From Oscillospiraceae bacterium (lineage in GTDB: Bacteria > Bacillota_A > Clostridia > Oscillospirales > Oscillospiraceae), in assembly GCA_017545325.1 (NCBI GenBank), contig JAFWOX010000015.1:1-40388 (forward strand): DNA of 40,388 bases, in the 5' to 3' direction. Below are positions 7,808 through 15,722 of this stretch, one piece after another (position 1 is the first letter of the stretch; every line of letters begins with the position of its first letter). Made by a program: the position numbers and the translations under genes. The notes beneath the pieces are model-generated. The model was not told the DNA's origin. It searched no databases and saw nothing but the letters and a program-made list of their open reading frames with translations.

Positions 7808-7882
7808 GCCTCGCAGAGTTCGCGCCCGCAGGCGCGAATCAAATCGGAACAATTTCGGCAGGATTCATTCCTGCCGAAAAAC
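7808..7882. repeat. Two-hairpin intergenic repeat element, copy 1
   Basis: The first 32 bases (7808-7839) are identical to 40263-40294 and contain the hairpin TTCGCGCC-CGCA-GGCGCGAA. About 10 nt later a second hairpin, TTTCGGCAGG-ATTCATT-CCTGCCGAAA, begins. The second copy has a different but equally paired stem around the same ATTCATT. The element starts exactly after the T-run of the URO-D terminator. Confidence 0.75.
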
Positions 7883-7991
7883 CAGCTCGCGGAGCGGACT
7901 GTGGGCCTGAAGGGCCTGCGGGGAGCGGAGCGCAGACCTGAATCGACCCGGAGCCCAGCGAAGCGGGTCCGGGTCGAAGCCCGAAGGGCTT
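7883..7991. other. GC-rich hairpin tail between the repeat element and the CoA-transferase stop
   Basis: This stretch contains CGACCCGGA (7944-7952) paired with TCCGGGTCG (7968-7976), and the tight hairpin AAGCCC-GAA-GGGCTT (7977-7991), which overlaps the CoA-transferase stop codon. No T-run follows on the minus strand. It may end or protect the minus-strand transcript, or be the rest of the repeat element. Confidence 0.4.
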
Positions 7992-9291
7992 ACAGGTATC
8001 CGAGTTTTCTGGCTTCCGCCCGGAGCTCCGCCCGGAAATCCGGGTGGGCCACGGCGATCAGGTTGTTCACCCGCTCCCGGACGCTGCGGCCGCTGAGCCG
8101 GGCGACGCCGTACTCCGTTACGATATTGTCCGCGATGCTCCGGGTGATGGTCACCACCGCGCCGGGGGTGAGGGTGGCCTTGATGCGGCTGACGGTGCCG
8201 CCCTTGGCGGTGGAAGGCAGGGTGATGATCCCCCGTCCGCCCTTGGACTGGGAAACGCCGTAGGCAAACTCCAGGGCTCCGCCCTCCCCGGAGAACTGGG
8301 TGGGCCCGATGCTCTCAGAGCAGATCTGTCCGGTGATATCCACCTCCAGGGCGCTGTTCACGCTGACCATGTTGTCGATCCTGGCGATATTGAAGGGGTC
8401 GTTGGTGTATTTGGCGGGGCAGATGCGCACATTGGGGTTCCGCTCCAGAATATCGAACAGCTTCTGGTCCCCCAGGACGAAGGAGCCGATATGCAGCCCC
8501 GTATCCACGTTCTTTTTGCTGCCGTTGATGACCCCCGCCTCGATCAGATCCCCCACATAGGAGCTGAACATCTCCGTATGCAGGCCCAGATCATGACGGT
8601 TGAAAAGGTTGGAGGCGATGGTATCCGGCATGCCGCCGATGCCGATCTGGATGCAGTCCCCATCCTTGATGAGCTCGGAGGCATAGCCGCCCACGGCCTT
8701 GTCGATCTCCGTGGGAACGCTCCGGGGCACGATGAACAGGGGGGTGTTCACTTCGGTCAGCCGGGTGACCTGACTGATGTGGATGGTGATGGACCCCTTG
8801 ATCTTGGGGAGGGCAGGGTTCACCTCCAGCAGAATCTTATCCGCCGCTTCAATGGCCTCCGTCTCAAAGAGCATCTCCCCGGAGACCATAAGATTGCCGT
8901 TTTCGTCCATGGGGGTGCAGGCCGCCAGAAAAACGTTGGCCTTCCGATGGCGGTAGCGCACGGGGAGATAGTCATGCAGATGGCAGGGATAAAAGGTCAC
9001 CAGGCCGTTCCGGTATCCCTCCCGGACCCCGGGCTCGAAGAAATGGGAGACCACATCGATCTTATCCCGCATCTCCGGCATGCCGTACACGGGGTAGGGA
9101 ATGCCCTTGGCCCGGAGGATCTCGATATTTTCCACCCGGGGAACGATCTTCTGGATATTGGAAAGGATCTCCACGGGCTCGCACAGGTTCCCGGCGGGAC
9201 AGAGGATATCCCCGGTCTCGATGCAGTCCAGGCAGTCATCCACGGTGCCCAGCTTATCCTGATACATGGCCTGATAATCCGCGTAGTTCAT
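7990..9291 (-). CDS. Acetyl-CoA hydrolase/transferase-family CoA-transferase
   Basis: A 433-residue cytosolic enzyme of the family that contains 4-hydroxybutyrate CoA-transferase and butyryl-CoA:acetate CoA-transferase. It moves CoA between short-chain acids in fermentation. Visible family signatures are the Gly-rich DGDCIQIGIGGMPDTIA (210-226), LGLHTEMFSS (235-244) with Glu240 in the position of the catalytic glutamate of 4-hydroxybutyrate CoA-transferases (recalled as Glu238), and a C-terminal ITLPSTAKGGTVSRI and IVTEYGVARL. Length is normal. An AGGAG lies 11 nt before the start. It stands alone on the minus strand with its own promoter region and converges on the URO-D gene. The acid substrate cannot be read from the sequence. 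Confidence 0.88.
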   Translation of the reverse strand: MNYADYQAMYQDKLGTVDDCLDCIETGDILCPAGNLCEPVEILSNIQKIVPRVENIEILRAKGIPYPVYGMPEMRDKIDVVSHFFEPGVREGYRNGLVTFYPCHLHDYLPVRYRHRKANVFLAACTPMDENGNLMVSGEMLFETEAIEAADKILLEVNPALPKIKGSITIHISQVTRLTEVNTPLFIVPRSVPTEIDKAVGGYASELIKDGDCIQIGIGGMPDTIASNLFNRHDLGLHTEMFSSYVGDLIEAGVINGSKKNVDTGLHIGSFVLGDQKLFDILERNPNVRICPAKYTNDPFNIARIDNMVSVNSALEVDITGQICSESIGPTQFSGEGGALEFAYGVSQSKGGRGIITLPSTAKGGTVSRIKATLTPGAVVTITRSIADNIVTEYGVARLSGRSVRERVNNLIAVAHPDFRAELRAEARKLGYL

Positions 9292-9331
9292 CTTCTTTTC
9301 GGCTCCTGTCTGATGTGTTTGTTAGGATTAT

Positions 9332-9343
9332 ATTAGCGCTAAT
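9332..9343. promoter_or_regulatory. ATTAGCGCTAAT palindrome in the CoA-transferase promoter
   Basis: A perfect 12-bp palindrome sits immediately upstream of, and overlapping by two bases, a minus-strand TATAAT. No -35 at 17 bp is convincing; a TTGTGA lies 14 bp away. It is a good candidate operator for controlling the CoA-transferase. The cognate regulator is not identified in this window. Confidence 0.5.
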
Positions 9344-9350
9344 GTATCAC

Positions 9351-9382
9351 AAAAGCCGGAAAGCTGACAAGAGCTTTCCGGC
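9351..9382 (-). terminator. Intrinsic terminator of the sigma/anti-sigma operon
   Basis: Reading minus, GCCGGAAAGCT (9382-9372) pairs perfectly with AGCTTTCCGGC (9365-9355) and is followed by TTTTGTG. It lies just beyond the stop at 9401. Confidence 0.8.
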
Positions 9383-9400
9383 CCATAAGCGGATTTCTTT

Positions 9401-11275
9401 TTATGCGGTGGGCTCCAGATCCAGGGTGATCCGGTCCCCCGCGGGAGGCGTCCAGACGAGACGCAGGGCGTCCACATGATCGAAGTCCCCGGTATAGTCG
9501 ATCGTCAGCCAGTAGATCTGCACCCCGGTCTCCTTGTCATAGGTGCCGCTTTCGCCGGCGAACGCGTTCACCTGAAGCTCCTGTCCCGCAGAGAGGACAA
9601 GGCAGGTGAAGGAGGGCCGCACCCTTAACAGTTCCAGGATCGGGTCATAATCCCCCTCCAGGGCCGAGCAGACCACCCAGGCCCGGAGACTGCCGCTGCC
9701 GCCGCCGCCCCGGTGGGCCAGGTCTTCGACGTTGATGCGGTAAACGCCGTTATCCGCGGTGAGGTCCACCTCCACCGGCGTATAGCCCGTGAAGAGACTG
9801 TCGAACCTCCGCTGCCGATGCTCGGCCGTGCTCTCCGGACTCGGTTCAACCCCCCGGCTGGGCTCCTGGGGAACGATCTGGGGCAGCTTCCCCAGCTCCC
9901 GCATATCCAGGGGGACGGTCAGGACCGTGTCCGCAAAGCGGACGACCAGGGTCCGGGCCTTCTCCGGACAGTCCAGGGCGTAGGCGGAAAGCCCCTCCAC
10001 CGTTCCGGCGTAGCGCACCCCCACGGCCACCCGCTCCCCCTTGGCGTCCAGGGTCTCAAAGGAAGCTTTGCCGTCCAGGTTCACCGGCTCGCAGATATCC
10101 TGATCATAGGGTACCGGCTCATCGGATTTATTCTGCACCTTCATCAGCAGCTCCGTGGTATACCCGTCGGTCCACACCCCGTCCAGGGCCAGGGAGAACG
10201 CCTCCCCCTCCGCCGTGAGCTCCGGATGGACCGGCGTATGGTCCCCGTAGAGCCAGGCCCGGATCTGCTCCAGGGGTGAGACCTCGATATCCCAGATGTA
10301 TTGCCGCTCCCTGGGCGTCCCCTTCTCCAGGGGGTATTCCACCCCGTCGATCCGCAGGGCCCGGACATCCCGGATATCCACCGGATCCTCGAAGCGCGCC
10401 CCCAGGAGACTGTCTCCCTGGACACCGGAATCCACCCGGAGATAGGAATCGGGGGCGGCGTCCAGGCTCTTCTCCTCCCCATTCCGGAAAACCAGCTCCA
10501 GGCTCCCGGTCCAGGGGTCGTTGTAGGTGGGTTTCTCCGGTCTGGCCACGTCCTCTTCGGTCAGCCCGGTGATATTCGTCATCACCTTGGCCCGAAGGCC
10601 GAAGGGGGAGAGCACGATCTCCGTGTAGATCTTCTCCGCCTCCGCGCCGCCCTGGGGCCCGGCGACCTTGGTGAGGCAGGGCTTCAGTTCCGCCTCCGCC
10701 TCCAGATAGCCGGGGGCGAAGCTCTCCCGGGTCTCCTGGTGGATCAGGCCGAAGAGCCGGAAGGTGACGCGCCCCAGGCCTTTCCAGCCGTAGACCCGAT
10801 AGAGGTAAGTCCTCTTTGCGGGATCCGTGACCCCGGTATCCAGAGGCTCGCTCCAGCTGCCGCTCAACCCCCACGCGGGGTAGCCTTCCTCCGTCAGAGG
10901 GCAGATGATCTCGTCCAGGGTCCATCCTTCCATGCTGCCCCCGTCCAGCCGCTCCACGCTGTAGGCCAGAAGGAGGGTGTACCCGTCCGTCACCGCCTCG
11001 TGAAGGGTGAGACGCAGGCTATCGTTTTCCGTTGTTACCGCAATATGGTTCACATACTCTTCAATGGTCTCGAATTTTTCCTGGAACAACCGTTCCAGGA
11101 AGCCCGTCTCCTTGGCCGCCACCCCCAGCAGGGCCAGCAGGGCGATCACCGCCGCCAGAATCAGGGCGGTGCGGACGGGGCGGCTCAGCTTCTTCTTCGC
11201 TGCCGGGGTCAGGACGGGCTCGATGAGCTCCTCCTCCGCTTCCCCGATGGCCTCCATCAGTTCCCATGCCGTCAT
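9401..11275 (-). CDS. DUF4179-like membrane protein, probable anti-sigma factor
   Basis: A 624-residue single-pass protein. It has a short cytosolic N-terminus (MTAWELMEAIGEAEEELIEP), a membrane segment at about residues 36-54 and a very long outer region that begins with the ETIEEYVNHIAVTTEND-type stretch of DUF4179 proteins, followed by beta-rich sequence. In Firmicutes such proteins are encoded just after an ECF sigma factor and are thought to hold it at the membrane. The ATG at 11275 overlaps the sigma gene stop as ATGA, indicating translational coupling; the frame stays open further upstream but only as an overlap of the sigma gene. The outer region presumably senses an envelope signal. 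The DUF name is from memory of the motif. Confidence 0.78.
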   Translation of the reverse strand: MTAWELMEAIGEAEEELIEPVLTPAAKKKLSRPVRTALILAAVIALLALLGVAAKETGFLERLFQEKFETIEEYVNHIAVTTENDSLRLTLHEAVTDGYTLLLAYSVERLDGGSMEGWTLDEIICPLTEEGYPAWGLSGSWSEPLDTGVTDPAKRTYLYRVYGWKGLGRVTFRLFGLIHQETRESFAPGYLEAEAELKPCLTKVAGPQGGAEAEKIYTEIVLSPFGLRAKVMTNITGLTEEDVARPEKPTYNDPWTGSLELVFRNGEEKSLDAAPDSYLRVDSGVQGDSLLGARFEDPVDIRDVRALRIDGVEYPLEKGTPRERQYIWDIEVSPLEQIRAWLYGDHTPVHPELTAEGEAFSLALDGVWTDGYTTELLMKVQNKSDEPVPYDQDICEPVNLDGKASFETLDAKGERVAVGVRYAGTVEGLSAYALDCPEKARTLVVRFADTVLTVPLDMRELGKLPQIVPQEPSRGVEPSPESTAEHRQRRFDSLFTGYTPVEVDLTADNGVYRINVEDLAHRGGGGSGSLRAWVVCSALEGDYDPILELLRVRPSFTCLVLSAGQELQVNAFAGESGTYDKETGVQIYWLTIDYTGDFDHVDALRLVWTPPAGDRITLDLEPTA

Positions 11276-11829
11276 GGGTCGATCCCCTCCTTCCGCAGAT
11301 AGTCCCGCAGCTTTTCTCTCAGCTTCCCCAGCCTTCTGTACAGGGCGCTGCGGCTCATGCCCTGGGCCTTCGCCAGGGTTTCCAGGGTCTCCATGCCCCA
11401 GTACCGCCGAAGGAACAGCTCCCGGTCGCCCTGCCTCAGGCTGCGCAGAAAGGCGTTCAGCGCCCGCACGACTTCCCGGCGCTGAGCCTCCTCCTCCAGT
11501 GTCGTACCGGAGACACAGTCTTCCAGCTCCTCCAGGGCCAGGGCGGTTTCCCCGACGAACCGCTTCTCCGCATGCTCCCGCCGCCACCGGTCCAGGGCCA
11601 GGTTCCGGGTGATCTTTCCCAGGAAGGCCCCCAGGCGGGTGGGCCGCTGGGGCGGCATGGCGTTCCAGGCCCGGAGCCAGGTATCCGAGACGCACTCCTC
11701 CCCGTCCTCCGGGATCCCCAGAATACGCAGGGCGATGCTCCGGCAGAGGGGACCGTATTTGGCGTCGGATTCTTCGATGGCCCGCTCGTCCCGGGCCCAA
11801 TAGAGCTCAACGATCTCCGTGTCTTCCAT
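11272..11829 (-). CDS. ECF-type RNA polymerase sigma factor
   Basis: A 185-residue sigma-70 family protein with only regions 2 and 4. Region 2 shows ECVSDTWLRAWNAMPPQRPTRL and the helix LGKITRNLALDRWRRE. Region 4 shows LFLRRYWGMETLETLAKAQGMSRSALYRRLGKLREKL, a standard HTH. AAAGGAGG lies 7 nt before the ATG at 11829, which decides the start over an ATG further upstream at 11847. It is followed without a gap by the DUF4179-like membrane gene, the usual sigma/anti-sigma arrangement. The upstream region holds A/C tracts and CGTCATACT, which could be part of an autoregulated ECF promoter, but I cannot place both elements with confidence. Confidence 0.92.
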   Translation of the reverse strand: MEDTEIVELYWARDERAIEESDAKYGPLCRSIALRILGIPEDGEECVSDTWLRAWNAMPPQRPTRLGAFLGKITRNLALDRWRREHAEKRFVGETALALEELEDCVSGTTLEEEAQRREVVRALNAFLRSLRQGDRELFLRRYWGMETLETLAKAQGMSRSALYRRLGKLREKLRDYLRKEGIDP

Positions 11830-11904
11830 GGCCGCGCCTCCTTTCACCCAGTATGACGGGGTTTTTCGGGGGTTTTCCCGCTTTTTGAGGAAATCAATGC
11901 AAAT

Positions 11905-11931
11905 CGGCGCCGCCTCATTGAGGCAGCGCCG
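11905..11931 (-). terminator. Hairpin terminator after the YegP-like gene
   Basis: CGGCGCCGCCTC (11905-11916) pairs with GAGGCAGCGCCG (11920-11931) with one wobble position. On the minus strand it is followed by ATTTGCATTGATTT, a weak T-rich tail. It is placed 16 nt beyond the stop of the YegP-like gene. Confidence 0.65.
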
Positions 11932-11946
11932 AAACCGATACCGGAA

Positions 11947-12318
11947 TTACTCCGCTTCCTTCTCCACGGGGGACTCGGGGGCGTTTTTCTTTACGCTCTC
12001 GATGCCGTTGAGGCAGGTATCCTTGGACTTGTAGCCCTGGGAGGCCAGGACGATCTCCCCGTTCCGGGCCTTCAGGCGGAAGCGGAACTTGCCGCCCTTG
12101 TCCTCATAGATCTCGAACTTGGGATGCTTGACCTTCTCGAAGCCCTCGACGGTCTGGTCCTCCACGCCGCCCGCGCAGCAGCGGCGGACGCTCTCGATCC
12201 CGTCCTTGCAGGAAGACTCGCTCTTGTACTTCTCGCTGGTGCCGATGACCTGACCGTTGGTGGCCAGCAGGTTGAAGTGGAACCCGGTGTCCGACGCCTT
12301 GATCACAAATTTGCCCAT
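11947..12318 (-). CDS. YegP/DUF1508-family protein with two tandem repeats
   Basis: A 123-residue cytosolic protein made of two DUF1508 (YegP) modules. Module 1 (about residues 3-50) has FVIKASDTGFHFNLLATNGQ, IGTSEKYKS and CKDGIESVRR. Module 2 (about 66-112) has FEIYEDKGGKFRFRLKARNGE, LASQGYKSKDTCLNGIESVKK. The family is widespread and its molecular function is not settled. A perfect AAGGAGG at 7-nt spacing precedes the ATG. It follows the PH-like gene on the same strand with a 46-bp gap and may be co-transcribed from the promoter at 12905-12934. Confidence 0.88.
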   Translation of the reverse strand: MGKFVIKASDTGFHFNLLATNGQVIGTSEKYKSESSCKDGIESVRRCCAGGVEDQTVEGFEKVKHPKFEIYEDKGGKFRFRLKARNGEIVLASQGYKSKDTCLNGIESVKKNAPESPVEKEAE

Positions 12319-12364
12319 GTTGTCTCCTCCTTATGTTTCTGCATATGGTCTTCGTATATTCATT

Positions 12365-12868
12365 TCATCGACGGTCGTCCGGGGGAAAATCCGGGATGCC
12401 GTCCCCATCCAGATCCGGCGGCATGCCGGGTCCGGGTCCCGGCGGCGCGGGGTGGTTCTCATCCTGATCCGGGATCGGATGGATGCCGGAGCCGTAAAGC
12501 TCCCGGCCCTGGATGCCCAGCGCGCTGCGCTGCTTCTCAATGATCGAGGAGAGAAATCTTCGCACCCGGTCGCAGTCCTTGATGTTCTTCAGCTCCAGCT
12601 TGGGATTGGAGGAATCGCTGCTCATGAGGGTGATGGTCCCCACCCCCAAAAGCTTCTGCCCGAGGGTGCGGGCGGATTTCACATCCAGCACCCGGTACAG
12701 CAGCAGCTCGTTCGTCTCGCTGCGGAGCAGGCCGATCTGCACATAGAGCCGGTCCTCATCCACCCGGTAGCGGGTGAAGGACAGGGGCATGCCCAGGATG
12801 CGCTTCCGGTCGCTCCAGAGGATGGGCTTCTCCTGGAGCATATCCCGATATGCCTTATATTTCGCCAT
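12365..12868 (-). CDS. PH-like (bPH_2/DUF304-type) protein with a Pro/Asp-rich tail
   Basis: A 167-residue protein. The core (about residues 10-125) reads as a bacterial PH-like domain: ILWSDRKRILGMPLSFTRYRVDEDRLYVQIGLLRSETNELLLYRVLDVKS, GVGTITLMSSDSSNPKLELKNIKD, then a helix CDRVRRFLSSIIEKQR. Most relatives are membrane-linked, but no membrane helix is seen here. The last 35 residues are low-complexity (HPAPPGPGPGMPPDLDGDGIPDFPPD) and include the calcium-binding-like DLDGDGIPD string. AAAGGAG upstream supports the ATG at 12868 rather than the longer open frame. Function unknown; the domain call is by pattern. Confidence 0.75.
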   Translation of the reverse strand: MAKYKAYRDMLQEKPILWSDRKRILGMPLSFTRYRVDEDRLYVQIGLLRSETNELLLYRVLDVKSARTLGQKLLGVGTITLMSSDSSNPKLELKNIKDCDRVRRFLSSIIEKQRSALGIQGRELYGSGIHPIPDQDENHPAPPGPGPGMPPDLDGDGIPDFPPDDRR

Positions 12869-12904
12869 ATCCGCCTCTCCTTTGCGCCGAATTCTGACAT
12901 TTTC

Positions 12905-12934
12905 AGTATAGCGCCGGGGCAGCAGCCTTGTCAA
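12905..12934 (-). promoter_or_regulatory. Promoter of the PH-like/YegP-like pair
   Basis: On the minus strand TTGACA (12934-12929) and TATACT (12910-12905) are 18 bp apart, 37 nt before the ATG. Confidence 0.75.
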
Positions 12935-12965
12935 TCGCAATCTGTTCTCCGCCGGCCGCCGCCGA

Positions 12966-12994
12966 TTGACTTTCCGCCATGGAGCGAATATAAT
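12966..12994 (+). promoter_or_regulatory. Promoter of the dipeptidase gene
   Basis: TTGACT (12966-12971) and TATAAT (12989-12994) are 17 bp apart, with the start codon 41 nt downstream. It is back-to-back with the PH-like gene promoter. Confidence 0.8.
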
Positions 12995-13035
12995 GGGGAA
13001 AATATTACGGTTTCATGTTTTTCAGGGAGGTTTTT

Positions 13036-14439
13036 ATGTCCGTTCTGGATGCGTCAGTCCCGGTATTCCGGTTTTTTGAGGAGATCAGCGCCATCCCTCG
13101 CCCCTCCCGGGGGGAGGACGCCATCAATGCTTACCTGGAGGCTTTTGCCGCCGCCCGGGGCCTTTCCTGCCGCCGGGACGGGGCGAAGAACCTGCTCATC
13201 ACCAAGCCCGGCTCTCCGGGCCGGGAGAATGAGCCGCCCATCCTGTTCCAGAGCCATTCGGATATGGTCTATCTGGATCCTCCGGCGCCCCTGCGGCTCC
13301 GGGTGAAGGCGGGCTGGGTCAGCGCCGAAAACAGCACCCTGGGCGCGGACGACGGGGCCGGTACGGCCCTGATGCTGGCCCTGCTGGATGATCCGGACCT
13401 GTCACACCCACCCCTGGAATGCCTCTTCACCGCCGCCGAGGAGGTGGGGATGGAGGGGGTCCTGCACCTGGGCCGGGACATGTTCACCGCCCGCCGCATG
13501 GTGAACCTGGACGGCATGGGGGAAACCGAGACCTGCGTCACCTCCAGCGGCGGACGCCGGATGATCCTCCATTTCCCCGTATCCTTTTCCGAAGCCCTGC
13601 TGCCCTGTTATCTCTTCACCCTGGGCGGCCTGCTGGGGGGCCACTCCGGCGCGGAAATCGGAAAGGGCCGGGCCAACGCCATTCAGATGGGCTTCCGCAT
13701 CCTGTACCGTTTGCTGGAGCGGGGGGCGGATATCCGCATCATCCGCATCGCGGCGGGCAGCCGGGAGAACGCCATCCCCTCGGAATTCCGGGTCCTCTTC
13801 GCCTCCTCCGCGCCCATGAACCTGCTGGAGAATGCCGCACGCCAGGCGCTGAAGGAGCAGCGGGAGCTGTATCGGGAGGAGCCGGATATTTTCCTGACTC
13901 TGGAGGAAACGGAACGGGTGAACACCGCCATGATCCCCGAGGACAGCGGCGCCCTCATCAGCATGGGCTATCTCCTCCCCACCGGCCTCCAGGTCCCCTC
14001 TCCGAAGCTGGATATCCCCCTGGTCTCCCTGAACCTGGGCGTTCTGGAGCAGACGGAAGCGGAAGTGCAGTTCCGCATGAGCATCCGCAGCCCCCTCCAG
14101 GGGCAGCGGGATGAGGTCTCCCGGCAGGTGGAAGCGGTCAGCTCCATCTTCGGCGGCTTCCTCACCCTGGAATCGGATTATCCCGGCTGGCCGTACCGGG
14201 CGGACTCCCCCCTGCGGGAAGCCCTGCGCCGGGTATTGGCGGAGGAGGGCAAGACCCTGAAGGAGCTCTCCCTCCACGTGGGCCTGGAGGCGGGGATCTT
14301 CAGCAGCCTCTGCCCGGAGATGGATATCATCACCTACGGCCCCATCGAGGAGGACTGCCACACCCGCCGGGAGCGGATGGATCTGGCCAGCTTCAGGCGA
14401 AGCTATGGGGTACTGGCCCGGCTCCTGGCCCTGATCTGA
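13036..14439 (+). CDS. pepD: PepD-type aminoacyl-histidine dipeptidase (peptidase M20)
   Basis: A 467-residue cytosolic zinc peptidase of the M20C group, which hydrolyses Xaa-His and other dipeptides. Metal ligands are visible: HSDMV (74-78; usual HLDMV), the bridging Asp in TLGADDGAGTA (101-111; usual ADNGIG), the Glu pair in FTAAEEVGMEG (131-141) and a late His in EEDCHTRRERM. The GGHSGAEIGKGRANA motif in the middle is the dimerisation-lid signature of PepD. GGGAGG at 5-nt spacing supports the ATG at 13036. It has its own promoter and is followed after 54 bp by a URO-D-like gene that may be co-transcribed. Confidence 0.9.
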   Translation: MSVLDASVPVFRFFEEISAIPRPSRGEDAINAYLEAFAAARGLSCRRDGAKNLLITKPGSPGRENEPPILFQSHSDMVYLDPPAPLRLRVKAGWVSAENSTLGADDGAGTALMLALLDDPDLSHPPLECLFTAAEEVGMEGVLHLGRDMFTARRMVNLDGMGETETCVTSSGGRRMILHFPVSFSEALLPCYLFTLGGLLGGHSGAEIGKGRANAIQMGFRILYRLLERGADIRIIRIAAGSRENAIPSEFRVLFASSAPMNLLENAARQALKEQRELYREEPDIFLTLEETERVNTAMIPEDSGALISMGYLLPTGLQVPSPKLDIPLVSLNLGVLEQTEAEVQFRMSIRSPLQGQRDEVSRQVEAVSSIFGGFLTLESDYPGWPYRADSPLREALRRVLAEEGKTLKELSLHVGLEAGIFSSLCPEMDIITYGPIEEDCHTRRERMDLASFRRSYGVLARLLALI

Positions 14440-14493
14440 GCAAAGGAATAATGAAAAAATAGAGAATCGTGCAAGAGGAAAGGAGATACCGCT

Positions 14494-15546
14494 ATGTTCC
14501 GCAAGATCCCGTATGTCCCCGCCGAGCTCAAGGTCGTAGACGAGCTGCCCGGTATGTTCGGCCGCCCCGCCACCCCCCTCAGGAATTTCCCCGTAACTCC
14601 CAGAGAAAACATGATGGCCCTGTATTACGAGAAGCATCCCTTCTGGATGCCCGTTTCCAACGAGGGCAAGATGATCGGCTCCGCCCTGTACAGCGATAAT
14701 CTGGGCCGGGGCATGGGCCACGACAACAAGGACAGCTTCGGCATCGAGTGGGAATACATCGCCACCGTGGGCGGCTCCATCGTGCGCCCGGGCGAGCCCC
14801 TGCTGAAGGACGTGAACGACTGGAAGGAAGTCATCCATTTTCCGGATATCGACGCCTGGGACTGGGCCGGCGAAGCGGAAAAGGTGAAGCTGGACGGCCG
14901 TTTTCCCTACCAGATTTCCCTGGTGAACGGCTTCTGGTTCGAGCGGCTCATCAGCTTCATGGACTTTGCTCCCGCCGCCATGGCTCTGGTGGACGAGGAT
15001 CAGCAGGAGGCGATCCTGGAGCTGTTCCAGGCCACCACGGATTTCGCCTGCAAGGTCATCGACAAGCTCTGCGAAAACTACCCCATGCTGGACGGCTTCA
15101 ATATCCACGATGACTGGGGCTCCCAGAAGGCCCCCTTCTTCTCCGACGAGATCGCCTATACCTACTTCGTGCCCTTCATGCGGCAGCTCACCGGCCACAT
15201 CCACAAATGGGGCCGCTACGCCACCCTCCATTCCTGCGGCCACGGAGAGGACCGGGTCCAGTGCTTTATCGACGGCGGCTTTGACGAGTGGGATCCCCAG
15301 GTCATGAACGATATCCACGCCCTGTACGACCATTATGGGGATAAGATCGTCTTCGGCGTCTGGCCGGATAAATTTGATCCCGAGCACGCCGGCGAGGAGG
15401 AGCAGCGGGAGGCCGCCCGGGCCTTCGTCAAGCAGTTCAACCAGCCCGGCAAACCCGCCATCCTGGGCCACTACGGCTCCTGGGCCAACACCCCGGTCTT
15501 CCTGGAGGAGGTCTACACCTATTCCAGAAGGCTGTACAGCGAATAA
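14494..15546 (+). CDS. URO-D/MtaA-like protein with intact His-x-Cys zinc motif
   Basis: A 350-residue URO-D superfamily protein. HDDWGS (205-210) is shared with the protein at 6702, and TLHSCGHGED (245-253) supplies the His246-x-Cys248 zinc motif of cobamide-dependent methyltransferases (MtaA/MtbA/CmuA types). The zinc motif makes a methyl-transfer role from a corrinoid more likely for this paralogue. No corrinoid-binding protein, substrate methyltransferase or reductive activator is seen in the window, so the partner must be elsewhere. AAAGGAG at 8-nt spacing gives a strong start. It ends in a clear terminator. Confidence 0.82.
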   Translation: MFRKIPYVPAELKVVDELPGMFGRPATPLRNFPVTPRENMMALYYEKHPFWMPVSNEGKMIGSALYSDNLGRGMGHDNKDSFGIEWEYIATVGGSIVRPGEPLLKDVNDWKEVIHFPDIDAWDWAGEAEKVKLDGRFPYQISLVNGFWFERLISFMDFAPAAMALVDEDQQEAILELFQATTDFACKVIDKLCENYPMLDGFNIHDDWGSQKAPFFSDEIAYTYFVPFMRQLTGHIHKWGRYATLHSCGHGEDRVQCFIDGGFDEWDPQVMNDIHALYDHYGDKIVFGVWPDKFDPEHAGEEEQREAARAFVKQFNQPGKPAILGHYGSWANTPVFLEEVYTYSRRLYSE

Positions 15547-15564
15547 ACATCGGATCCCGTCTTT

Positions 15565-15601
15565 GTCCGTGTCCGGTCCTGCCGGGCACGGACGGTTTTT
15601 T
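15565..15601 (+). terminator. Intrinsic terminator after the second URO-D gene
   Basis: GTCCGTGTCCGG (15565-15576) pairs with CCGGGCACGGAC (15582-15593) with one G-T pair, followed by GG and a run of six T. Confidence 0.88.
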
Positions 15602-15623
15602 GTGCAGAATTACCGGAAAATTA

Positions 15624-15652
15624 TTGCAATCCCTGTAGAAATAAGATATAAT
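15624..15652 (+). promoter_or_regulatory. V-ATPase operon promoter
   Basis: TTGCAA (15624-15629), 17-bp spacer, TATAAT (15647-15652). The leader to the first gene is about 63 nt and AT-rich, with no obvious riboswitch. GGGAGG sits shortly before the first ATG. Confidence 0.85.
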
Positions 15653-15722
15653 TTATAGACTGGACTTATTATAGAAAAGAATCATCTCAAATACTCCGAG
15701 AATACGGGAGGCGATAGGAAAC

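Noticed and set aside
7808..7990. Possible riboswitch or tRNA in the 7808-7990 region
   Set aside because: No tRNA cloverleaf or known aptamer core could be recognised, and the region lies between convergent gene ends.
11276..11800. Upstream extension of the anti-sigma-like gene to 11800
   Set aside because: The extension lies wholly inside the sigma factor gene in another frame. The ATGA overlap at 11275 is the natural start.
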